A stretch of DNA of 64,000 nt from Siphonodentalium dalli. Taxonomy: Eukaryota > Mollusca > Scaphopoda > Gadilida > Siphonodentaliidae. The notes below the pieces were generated by a model. The model saw nothing but the letters and a program-made list of their open reading frames with translations, searched no databases and was not told the origin of the DNA. Shown piece by piece: positions 47,401-58,004 of the stretch; positions within the stretch are counted from its first letter, which is position 1, and every line of letters begins with the position of its first letter. Where the stretch lies: NCBI GenBank assembly GCA_032622095.1, contig CP136066.1, positions 109,823,319-109,887,318 on the forward strand. Reading direction: 5' to 3'. Position numbers and translations under genes: made by a program.

Positions 47401-48891
47401 GATGGGAACGAGTCATTTTGGGGTCATTCGGCCAAAAAACATGGCCGTCAGCAGCCATCTTGGATTTTACTCTTTGTATGACTAAATCCTTTAGCACGGG
47501 CTACAGGTCGTACCTTTATTCTGATCATTATAAAATTTGTCATGGCTGTTGATATTGGAATGTAGATGGGAACGAGTCATGTTGGGGTCATTCGGTCAAA
47601 AAACATGGCCGCCAGCGGCCATCTTGGATTTCAAAATTTAATCCATTAGCACGGGCCACAGGTCGTACTGATTGTCTGATCATCATGAAATTTGTCATGG
47701 ATGATAATATTTACATGTAGATGGGAACGAGTAATTTTGGGGTCATTCGGCCAAAAAACATGGCCACCAGCAGCCATCTTAGATTTTACTCTTTGTATGA
47801 CTAAATTCTTTATCACGGGCTGCAGGTCGTACCTTTAGTCTGATCATCATAAAATTTGTCATGGATGTTAACAATGACATGTTGATGGGAACGAGTAATC
47901 TTGGGGTCAATCGGCCAAAAAACATGGTCGCCAGCAGCCATCTTGGATTTTAATCTTTGTATGACTAAATCCTTTAGCACGGACTACAGGTTGTATCTTT
48001 AGTCTGATCATCATAAAATTTTTCGTGAATGTTAATAATGACATGTAGATGGGAACGAGTCATTTTGTGGTCATTCGGCCAAAAAAGATGGCCGCCAGCA
48101 GTTATCTTGGATTTTACTCTTTGTATGACTAAATCCTTTAGCACGGGCTACAGGTCGTACCTTTAGTCTGATCATCATAAAATTTTTCATGGCTGTTGAA
48201 ATTGGAATGTGAATGGGAACAAGTCATTTTGGGGTCATTCAGACAAAAAACATGGCCGCCAGCGGCCATCTTGGATTTCAAAATTTAATCCATTAGCACG
48301 GGCCACAGGTCGTACGATTCGTCTGATCATCATGAAATTTGTCCTGGATGTTAATGTTGATATGTAGATGGAAACGAGTAATTTTGGGGTCATTTGGCGG
48401 AAAAAACGTGGCCGCCAGCAGCCATCTTGGATTTTACTCTTTGTATGACTAAATTCTTTAGCATGGGCTACAGGTCGTACCTTTAGTCTGATCATCATCA
48501 AATTTGTCATGGATGTTAACAATGACATGTAGATTGGAACGAGTCATTTTGGGGTCAATCGGCCAAAAAACATGGCCGCCAGCAGCCATCTTGGATTTTA
48601 CTCTTTGTATGACTAAATTCTATAGCATGGGCTACAGGTCGTACCTTTAGTCTGATCGTCATAAAATTTGTCATTGATGTTAACGATGACATGTAGATGG
48701 GAACGACTCATTTTGGGGTCATTCGGCCGAAAACATGGCCGCCAGCAGCCATCTTGGATTTTACTTTTCTCTTCATGTCTATAAACTAGTATTAGACATT
48801 CAACTTTCCACATTCCTAATCGCTCCATTGACTGTAATATATTAAATTATTCCCTTTCCAAGTTGAGCTACAGTGTCATTGACACTTTCAT
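44464..48891 (+). mobile_element. Helentron/pearl-like element, long copy (about 26 satellite units)
   Basis: The 5' end TAGCTCAACTTTAC folds back on GTAAAGTTTGAGCTA. It is followed by a TG/CG microsatellite (GTGTGTGCG, about 44521-44562), then about 26 head-to-tail units of 164 or 155 bp. The unit contains 'catggccgccagcagccatc', 'ttagcacgggctacaggtcg' and 'gacatgtagatgggaacgag'. The conserved 3' end has a sub-terminal inverted AAGTTGAGCTA and the stem-loop GTGTCattGACAC before TTTCAT. The element sits between two T residues without target duplication. This layout is that described for Helentron-derived DINE/HINE and bivalve pearl elements. There is no protein. Confidence 0.85.
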
Positions 48892-49690
48892 TATTATCAC
48901 TGTTATTCCATTCTCTTGTGTCGGTGCAATGATTTGCTGTCGTATTTTAGGCAAATAAGGCACTGTATGCATGCGTAATGATAAGTTGATGAGGTTGCAT
49001 CCATTATTATTCCGATGTTTAATAGTTTTGTCAGCTAAAATAACTTCGCTCAGCGGCTGTTATCGCGTGAAAATGAGTAGGTCAACTTGGTTGGACTCGG
49101 AGTCGAACATTGGAATGGCAGGGAATTCCCCGTTTTGACTCGGCATTGTTTGTAAACAAATGCAAATTTATAAGAAGAAACGTTAACAACTGTGCGTGTT
49201 TGTGTACTATGACGCTGGTGGATATTGATTAATTGTTTTTCTCGAGTATTTATTCATTCCTAATCATCGGCTAATGGCAGTAAAACTTCAGTCAGAAATG
49301 TATTTAAGTTAACCCAATCTTTGCACAATTCAATTGCAAGTTGAAAATGAAAGTAAATTGAAATTTTTAAGAAGAAACAAAATCAACATCTGACAAGTGC
49401 CATTGAGTGTGGCTTGATAAGTGTGTACTACTTCTAGGGCTAGGCCTAACTGATTTTTAATTAGAATGACATTTTTACATGGGGATTATGATTTATATAA
49501 GAATCTGGAATAATACCTTTACCTTATTCTTGAGTTGAGGTGTTTTTTTTTATTTAAACATGTCCTGTAGTGAGTTGTTAATTTGGGTTGGTACTACAGG
49601 CAAAATCAGTGACTGATATAAAACATGTATCACTATCAGTCGCTGATGTGTTAGAGTCAACCTTCTCTAACTGCAGGGCTCTTTATGAAT
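48892..49690. other. Intergenic, nothing recognised
   Basis: AT-rich, no ORF above 60 codons, no clear repeat. Confidence 0.45.
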
Positions 49691-49693
49691 ACA

Positions 49694-50537
49694 GGAGAAG
49701 TCGGCCCCGTGCGAAGTTGGCCCCATACGATGACGGCCCCGCACGAAGTCGGCCCCATATATAACAGAAACATTGTTTTAAATCGTTTTTTAATTTATAT
49801 GATGATATGAAATATGAAACTAATAATAATAATGACAAGATTATATTAATACAATTAACAATAAATTCAAACGTCGTCGTTGTCACTGTCACTGTGTTGT
49901 CAGTTATATATGGGTGCCGAAATCTCGGCGACCCTATGGAGTAGCTGGCTTGTTGTCAAATCTCTGTCTCTATACAGCTTCCATACGTTAAATATTTGAA
50001 CTAATGGCTTCATTCGCTAAGCAGCAATCAACAGTACTTACCAGCTTTCTTTCATTGTCTGTAGGCAACTATATACCGGTATATCATTGTTTTTTATAAA
50101 TATATTTATCACATAATTTGGCCATAAAAGCAGTTTCATAATTATCGGTAATAGACACGTTTAATATCAGCGCGTGCGATGACGTCACGGCGTTCTTCAA
50201 ATAACTTGCGATCGCTGAAGTTTATGATTGTTGTTTTCGATGAATATTTCGCGTTGCTTCGGGTTTATTTGATCATGTGATAAAAGGTATTTCACACTCG
50301 TCCTATTTTATACGTAATTTATCAACCTCGTCCTCTAAATTCTATTTGAGCCTCGGTAAACCTCGGCTCAAATCGAATTTAGTGAACTCGGTTGATAAAT
50401 TCCGTATAAAATAGGAACTCATGTGAGATCCTCTATATATGATATATATTTGTCAGACGCATGACAATACTGTCTGCCCATCTACATTAATGGGGCCGTC
50501 TTCATATGGGGCCGTCTTCGCGCGGGCCGACATCTCC
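49694..50537. mobile_element. MITE-like element with GGCCCC-repeat termini
   Basis: The left end (GGAGAAGTCGGCCCCGTGCG..., 49694-49755) is made of four short repeats of the type 'gaagtcggcccc(g/a)'. The right end (50492-50537) is the inverted equivalent (GGAGATGTCGGCCCGCGCGA...). The ~840 bp element has an AT-rich interior that contains the hairpin at 50301-50416. No ORF with a known domain is present. Confidence 0.65.
50301..50416. repeat. Hairpin-family element, copy 2
   Basis: TCCTATTTTATACG and its complement CGTATAAAATAGGA bracket further paired blocks (AATTTATCAACC / GGTTGATAAATT, ATTTGAGCC / GGCTCAAAT). It shares the CTCTAAATTC.ATT(T)GAGCC core with 4951-5035. Confidence 0.7.
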
Positions 50538-50633
50538 AGATACGCTCATTATCCTGCCACATGCATATAAATTATTGTATCCTAACATATGCTCTAACAG
50601 TTACATGTACTTTTACACTTAACTTGGAAATAG

Positions 50634-50743
50634 TCTTTGTTTCCTAATGTAATAACACAGTTTAAAGGCATCATACCGAATCACAAACATTTTGTATTCC
50701 ACATGATGCCTTTAAACTGTGTTATTACATTAGGAAACAAAGA
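50634..50743. repeat. Perfect 41 bp inverted repeat
   Basis: TCTTTGTTTCCTAATGTAAT... (50634-50674) and its exact complement (50703-50743) flank a 28 bp loop. Confidence 0.9.
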
Positions 50744-51079
50744 TCATTATTTATAATTACATCACAGTGCATTTAAGCTGGAAATATCATTAAATTTTTA
50801 ATATTTGGAACTTTGTAAGTTCACTTCTGACCTTCTGTAATTATCCTACTTAAATACATTTGATAGCATTTTATAAATCAATGACAAAATACTTGTACGT
50901 CTATAGAGAATGAAGTGAATGTAATTATTTCAGTATAATCCCAGCTTTATATTCCAGGCCAAATAATTCACTGCGTTAAATGAATAATTAATTTCCAGTG
51001 CCTTCAGCTACATCTTTTACACAATCCTGTCAAATATGAAGAAATTATCATTTAAAATCACACTAAATATTATTGGCTA

Positions 51080-51394
51080 TTGTTTTCAAATTTTGAAGAT
51101 ATGACTTTTATATATCGAGAGGTTGATGGAAGCGAGATCCAATGTTTTATCAGTCGACAGGCCATGTCACGACACACCAATTATATTACATACTATGCTG
51201 GTCCCACCAGCCGGGCACCAGGCCTCGTGCGGAGTATACACTGCCTTTGGGCTGGGTTGGTTGGCCTCACGGCAGTGGACCCAGTCGCTGAGGTCTGGTG
51301 GGAGATGTTTATGGGCCCAATGGGATGTTTGAAGAATTTACGGGGCAGAACATATGCAAGTACAATAACTGCCAATGGGCAGGAAAATGGTTGA
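51080..51394 (+). CDS. Unrecognised 104-codon ORF, possible terminal exon
   Basis: I do not recognise this protein. The central part (about residues 30-100) is GC-richer than its surroundings and has a balanced amino-acid composition with several Trp and Gly residues (GLVGLTAVDP, EVWWEMFMGP). The ORF ends at TGA and an AATAAA follows at 51461-51466. The first ATG may not be the true start; it could be the last exon of a spliced gene whose other exons lie elsewhere. A 75-codon ORF runs opposite. No signal peptide or clear membrane segment is seen. It may equally be a repeat fragment. Confidence 0.25.
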   Translation: MFSNFEDMTFIYREVDGSEIQCFISRQAMSRHTNYITYYAGPTSRAPGLVRSIHCLWAGLVGLTAVDPVAEVWWEMFMGPMGCLKNLRGRTYASTITANGQENG

Positions 51395-51721
51395 ACCAGA
51401 GATGGCGAGCGTCTCTTCATGGTTTACTTATATCTGTCAGCCAGACAGAATTTTTTTCCAAATAAACTTCAAATGGTAGGGCTGTCATGATTATTCAATA
51501 TAGTTGATTAATTATTAATTAAACACAGCACTATTATATGTAAACCATATTGTTCCATAGTTCATAAGCATAGACTACAAGTAGGTATAACTCATAAATG
51601 TCATTGGTTTTTATCAATGTCTCTGAAAATGGTTCAAAAGTCTCCTGATACTATTAGCATATAGTAAACCTAACTATACATGTACATGTAGTTGTTTCTT
51701 GGCCTAATTTGCATATCTATT

Positions 51722-54135
51722 ATTAATTATTCATAGATAAATTTGGTATGATAATCATAATGGACAAATTATTGGTTAAAGATCATAAATGACCTTTTTG
51801 CATCGAAATAGACCCATATTACCTTCATTATTATGGTATGTGTTTGCTTTCACATTAATTTTCCATCTCATTAGTCTCGGTAACTAGATATATAATATGC
51901 AAATTAGATGCAAATTAGATAAGGTCACATGGTGTGATGTTCGCGATGACCTTGGCATATGTGAAAATCTATCCCGAAGATATGTACCTAATTTCAGCTT
52001 AATCCGTCAAATATTTTTTAAGTTATGCAAACTTAAAGCAAACTTTATTGTGAAAAAGTGGGCGTGGCCTAATTTGCATACCCATTTTTACTTATTCATA
52101 CATAAATTTGGTATTATAATGGTCAAATTATTGTTTAAAGAATAAAGATCACCCCTTATCATCGAAATAGACCCATATTACATTCATTATTGTGGTATTT
52201 GTTTGCTTTCACATTAAATTTCCAGCTCATTAGTCTCGGTAACTAGATATATAATATGCAAATTAGATAAGGTCACATGGTGTGATGTTCGCGATGACCT
52301 TGGCATATGTGAAAATCTATCCCGAAGATATGTACCAAATTTCAGCTTAATCCGTCAAATATTTTTTAAGTTATGCAAAATTAAAGCAAAATTTATTGCG
52401 AAAAAGTGGGCGTGGCTTAATTTGCATATCTATTATTACTTATTAGCTCAACTTTACTTTGTAAAGTTTGAGCTATTGCCATGGCTTGGTATCCGTCGTC
52501 CGTGTGTGCGTGATGCGTCAACAATTTCCTTTAGCACGGGCTACAGTTCGTACCTTTGGTCCGATTATTATGAAATTTGTCCTGGATGTTGACATTGACA
52601 TGTAGATGGGAACGAGTCATTTTGGGGTCATTCGGAAAAAAAACATGGCCGCCAGTGGCCATCTTGGATTTCAAAATTCAATCCATTATCACGGGCTACA
52701 GGCTGTACCGTTCGTCTTATTGTCATGAAATTTGTCATGGATGTTAATATTGACATGTAGATGGGAACGAGTAATTTTGGGGTCATTTGGCCAAAAAACA
52801 TGGCCGCCGGCAGCCATCTTAGATTTTGCTCTTTGCATGACTAAATCCTTTAGCACAGGCTACAGGTCGTACCTTTAGTCTGATCATCATAAAATTTGTC
52901 ATGAATGTTAATAATGACATGTAGATGGGAACGAGTCATTTTGGGGTCATTCGGCCAAAAAACATGGCCACCAGAAGCCATCTTGGATTTTACTCTTTGT
53001 ATGACTAAATCCTTTAGCACGGACTACAGGTCGTACCTTGAGTCTGATCATCATGAAATTTTTCGTGGCTGTTGAAATTGGAATCTAGATGGGAACGAGT
53101 CATTTTGGGGTCATTTGGATGAAAAACATGGCCGCCAGTGGCCATCTTTGATTTCAAAATTCAATCCATTAGCACAGGCTACAGGTCGTACTGTTCGTCT
53201 GATCATCATAAAATTTATCATGGATGTTAATATTGACATGTAGATGGGAACGATTAATTTTGGGGTCATTCGGCCAAAAAACATGACCGCTGCAGCCATC
53301 TTGGATTTTACTCTTTGTATGACTAAATTCTTTAGCACGGGCTACAGGTCGTACCTTTAGTCTGATCATCATAAAATTTGTCATGGATGTTAGCAATGAC
53401 ATGTAGATGGGAACGAGTCATTTTGGGGTCATTTGTCCAAAAAGCATGGCCGCCAGCAGCCATCTTGGATTTTACTCTTTGTATGACTAAATTCTTTAGC
53501 ATGGGCTACAGGTCGTACCTTTAGTCTGATCGTCATAAAATTTGTCATGGATGTTAACGATGACATGCGGATGGGATACAATCATTTTGGGGTCATTCGG
53601 CCGAAGACATGGCCGTCAGCAGCCATCTTGGATTTTACTTTTCTCTTCATGTCTATAAACTAGTATTAGACATTCAACTTTCCACATTCATAATCGCTCC
53701 ATTGACTGTAATACATTAAATTATTCCCTTTCCAAGTTGAGCTACAGTGTCATTGACACTTTCATTCATACATAAATTTGGTATTATAATGGACAAATTA
53801 TTGTTTAAAGATCAAAAATGCCCCCTTATCATCGAAATAGACCCATATTACATTCATTATTGTGGTATTTGTTTGCTTTCACATTAAATTTCCAGCTCAT
53901 TAGGTTCGGCAACTAGATATATAATATGCAAATTAGGCAAGTTCACATGGTGTGATGTTCGCGAAAACCTTGACATATGTGAAAATCTATCCCGAAGGTA
54001 TGGTACCAAATTTCAGCATAATCCGTCAAATATTTGTTAAGTTATGCAAAATTAAAGCAAAATTTATTCCGAAAAAGTACCCAAAAACACCCATTTTGGG
54101 GCCGTTCCTCTTCAGCCTATTTAGTCATAATGCAC
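51722..54135. repeat. ~360 bp tandem repeat, three units, third interrupted
   Basis: Units starting near 51731, 52095 and 53766 share 'cataaatttggtattataat', 'cgaaatagacccatattac', 'ggtcacatggtgtgatgttc' and 'gcaaaatttattgcgaaaaa'. The second and third units are separated by the element at 52444-53765. Removing it restores a normal junction. Short ORFs crossing the units are not genes. Confidence 0.85.
52444..53765 (+). mobile_element. Helentron/pearl-like element, short copy (about 7 units)
   Basis: It has the same 5' hairpin (TAGCTCAACTTTAC), GTGTGTGCG remnant, satellite core and 3' stem-loop GTGTCattGACAC plus TTTCAT as the copy at 44464-48891, but only about seven core units. The interrupted host repeat shows that nothing was duplicated on insertion between T and T. 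Confidence 0.85.
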
Positions 54136-54580
54136 TGAGGCCCACGTGACAAAAAATATCAGTGGTTTTTCGACCTTCGATTAACCATAACTAGGAAACT
54201 AGATGGAATTTTTTTGTTCTGTAAAAAGTTTTGTGATCTGCGATTCATAATCTTTCATATGAGACTAACTATAAACATTGTACTTGAATATGACATTTTC
54301 ACCTAAAATCCCTATTATCAGTCCAGACAGAGAAATTTGTATTGACTTGTTTCATTTATTTAATTTATGATGGCGATGTCATTTGATAAATAATAGTCTA
54401 TTTTGTGTTGATAACACGATGGTTAAGATCAGGTCTGCAAATATCCACCGCACCTGCGAAGTTTATTTGTATAATCGGAGATTTCAATAATCCTTTGTTG
54501 TGTTACTCTAGTAGTTGGCGTGTTGCCATTTTCTGCGATTGCTAAATTTAGTCATTTAGATATTATGTACAAATCAAATA
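54136..54580. other. Intergenic, nothing recognised
   Basis: AT-rich sequence following the tandem repeat; no gene was seen. Confidence 0.4.
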
Positions 54581-54679
54581 AACGGGATGTCATCCTTTAA
54601 TAACGTGTCGCATGTATCAGGTGAAGGTCATTCTTCAGTTACCTTCACCTTTAGCATTCCACGGTGTACTCGCTCCCCG

Positions 54680-54808
54680 ACTCTAGAAATGCAATCTGAT
54701 TCCTATAGAGAAGCAGGATACCAACATGAGATTATCAATAATCAGATAATAGCAGCCGAAAGACTGTCAATTACCTTAAGGTATTTGGCTACTTCTCGTA
54801 GATCGGTG
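54680..54808 (+). pseudogene. Harbinger (HARBI1-like) transposase fragment
   Basis: The stretch EIINNQIIAAERLSITLRYL followed by ATS resembles the conserved segment before the catalytic core of PIF/Harbinger transposases (typically '..ERLA.TLR(F/Y)LATG'). Only about 40 residues are recognisable and the DDE motifs are absent. The frame continues to 54931 in sequence that no longer looks like transposase. It is a relic. No terminal repeats could be paired around it. Confidence 0.5.
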
Positions 54809-54931
54809 TTAATTATCTTCGTCAATGATGTCATGTCACGCTTGTTAATAATTCATTTGTTCGGAAATACTTATTGGGGGTCGAAACGTATAAAATTGAA
54901 CTACCACCACTTCCAAAAACAACACCGATAA

Positions 54932-55369
54932 ACAATAACGCTCTTTTCTGTTCCATGCAATGGAAATGGCTATTTTTTGTCCTGATATCAGTGATATAAA
55001 TGAATGCCTATTAGTATGATTATCCTGAAATAAATTTATGCCACTTTGGCGAACATGGGAACCACGGTACAATTTATGCCATTTAGGCACACTTCAGGCA
55101 CACTGGGCTTATATTTCGGCGAGAATCCAAATCTAGATTCTCGTAAATATTCTCACAAATTACCCTGGATTCTCTTGAAAAAGTATATATCAGCAAAAAG
55201 CAAAATCAGATGAAATATATGCCCTGGAAATATAGCAAATCGTTTAATGCTTTAGAATTTTTGTTTTCGGAGATTTATATATATAGTCCATGAGCCAGGC
55301 TCCCCAAAAATGAAAAATGGTACCAATTTGGTGGGCAAATTCTACCAAAGGTTTTCACAAAGCTCATAA
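54932..55369. other. Intergenic, nothing recognised
   Basis: No ORF or repeat assigned, apart from a duplicated 'tttatgccactttggc / tttatgccatttaggc' at about 55035-55090. Confidence 0.4.
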
Positions 55370-56830
55370 TCTGAAGTTTATGTCAGTGCTGGGGCATACT
55401 GGGGCAGTGTAGCATAGTGTGGAAAATGTGTGTTTCCATGGCAACGGAGAGTGTTTTTGGCCGGTATAAAAATATGCCTATAATGGTCTATATCAAGAAA
55501 GTTTAATGCGGTAACTCTATGTTGGCATTGATATGGGGTGCTAACCTTGGTGGGCTTTCATTTGACACTGAAGATTTCACATCTAGAGGTCAATGTCATA
55601 TACAAAGGTCAAGGTCATTGACCAAAATATTGTTTTTTTCTTCATATCGGGTCATACATTTTCTACCCACTGAGTTTGTATATCAGATTTGAATATGTTA
55701 TCTTTACTCGGAAATAATCTAGAGCATATAGGCTACAATGAGAACTGTGTTATTGTTGCAACCGATAAGGCAGTCTTGAGATATAGGCCTCTAAATTGTG
55801 TGGTCATTTTCCAAAATGGGTTGAATTGTGAATTTATTGACTAAAACATGAAACTTATACAAATATATGTTGGTTAGTCATAGGGAAAACTTTTTGGAGG
55901 ACGTGCCCATGTGGGGGTGGGTCCAATGTCGTTATAAATTCAGGTTTCCATGACAACGGCACCATATAATTGAATAAAAATAAAAATAATTACTAACTAA
56001 TTAATGGTCTGGGCCTCTGAGACATAGAGGGTCAAGGTCAGTTGCCAAGGTCAAGGTTATTGGGGAAAATGTGATATTTTGGGCAATTTGTTTGTCAGTT
56101 GTTTCATATTCTGATACCCTTAGTGCATTAGCCATGGAAGTCAATACCCATCATAATGCAAAAAAAAATTGGGTCCAATCACCATGTTCAATTTGGTATA
56201 TGGCACATTTTAATCACATTTTAATCTGAATTTTAAGTATTACCTCGTTATTGTAATTGTGACAGTACATAAGCCACGATGCATTACCATCAAGACCAAA
56301 ATAACTGCAATTTTGTGACTTTAGTAACTAAAGCATGTAACTTCACATATGTGTTGCGTAGTTATAATGGACACTTTTTGGACGGAGTCCCCAGTGAGAG
56401 AGGTCAAACACGATACTGCACATAACTGTTTCTTTGTTATAGTGGAAACTTTTTAGAGGGGGTGCCAAGATGAGAGGTCATATATCCAGATAAAATATAG
56501 TTCCTATGTCAATGACATTAACTATTTGGGGAACAGTTGAAAAAGCCAAAGCTTACAGTTGACAATCTGACGAGCCTTGTGTTTATACAGATACAAAAGT
56601 CACGATCAAACCCGACTTAAGGGGTTTCCACACCTGAGCTATCTCAGGAAGTGGAAAGTCCAGACGGACCTACATATAAATATAGTTAATTGTTAAACCA
56701 CCTGAAAGAATCTATGCTACCTGAGTTCACATCAAGCATATTATATAACAATAAAAATGTCACAAAGTTGACTTTAATCATATTTTAGAAGGGAGAGTTT
56801 TCGAGGAGGGTTTCTCCGCAAGTATAAAAA

Positions 56831-57313
56831 AATTATTGGAAATGAATAATTGCCATAAACAGTACATGATCTGAACTAGTAAAAGGCTCGAAGGACTATT
56901 TACTAGAGAGCAACACTGCTTCAATAATTTCAACATAATGTTAGCTGTGTGCTGGAAAATTGAGAGCAGCCATTTGGAACAACAGTTACATTCAATAACC
57001 AGCGAATACAGTGTCGGTATGCAGGCCATGCACCCAAGCAGGGAGCAATCAACTGTAAATAGGCCACAATATTAGAGAAAGCTGTGAGTTGGGGAATTTG
57101 CGATGGATATTTGGCCCAAAATTATCAACTGAAAGCCCACAGGTTTACATGTATATCAGTTCTTGCAAAATTAATGCTTACAATGTTCCAGCACACAGCT
57201 AACATTATGTTAACATTGCTGAAACAGTATTGCTCTCTATTGAATAGTCATTCGAGTCTTTTACTAGTTCGGATCAGATACTTTTTATGGCAGTTATTAA
57301 TTTCCAATAAATT
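56831..57313. repeat. 480 bp inverted repeat
   Basis: The left arm 56831-56975 ('attgccataaacagtac', 'gaactagtaaaaggctcgaa', 'aacataatgttagctgtgtg') pairs with 57167-57313. The unpaired centre is about 190 bp. The arms differ by scattered substitutions. Confidence 0.8.
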
Positions 57314-57315
57314 GT

Positions 57316-58004
57316 TACCTCAACTTGAAAAAGTCAAATTTTAACAATAATATTGCCATGGGTTGGTCGTCCCCCCGTGCATCAGTGTTTTCGTCAACAT
57401 ATTCCTTTAGCAAACCCAACAGGTCACATCTCTCATCCGATCGTCACCAAACTTCATATGGATCTTCGAGGTGACATCCAGATGGGAGTCATCAATATTT
57501 TCTGAAATTTGTTAAAAACATGGCCGCCAGCAGCCATTTGGATTTTACTCTTTGTATGACTAAATCCTTTTGGTACACCCTACTAACGACACCCTACTTG
57601 TCCGATCATCACTAAACTTCACATGGATTTTCGGGATGGCCACAAGGTGGGAGTAATCTAATTTTTTTCAAATTTCATTTTATAAACATGCCACCGGCAG
57701 CCATTTTGCTCTTTGCATTACTAAATCATTTAGCACACACTACCGTCCACTTCCCTCGTCCGATCATCACCAAACTTCATATTTATCTTGATGTTAATTT
57801 ACCAGATCTATCAAATGTTTTTGAATTTCATTGGAAAAAATGAACACCAGCGGCCATATTGGATTTTACTTTATATATATTTCTTCATGTTGATATCTAG
57901 TACTTAGACATTTCAAATTGCCACATACATAATCGTTCCATTGACTGTAACACGTGAAATTATCCCCTGTCCAAGTTGAGCTGCAGTGTCATTGACCCTT
58001 TCAT
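57316..58004 (+). mobile_element. Helentron/pearl-like element, minimal diverged copy (3 units)
   Basis: The 5' end TACCTCAACTTG and 'tattgccatgggttggtcgt' correspond to the other two copies. Three diverged satellite units follow (gccgccagcagccat at about 57523). Then come the shared 3' tail 'cattgactgtaac', 'caagttgagctgcagtgtc' and 'attgaccctttcat'. The 3' stem-loop is mutated (GACCC instead of GACAC). Confidence 0.7.

Noticed and set aside
44990-48828. Several 60-97 codon minus-strand ORFs with similar sequences
   Set aside because: They are readings of the ~162 bp satellite unit; similarity follows the repeat period.
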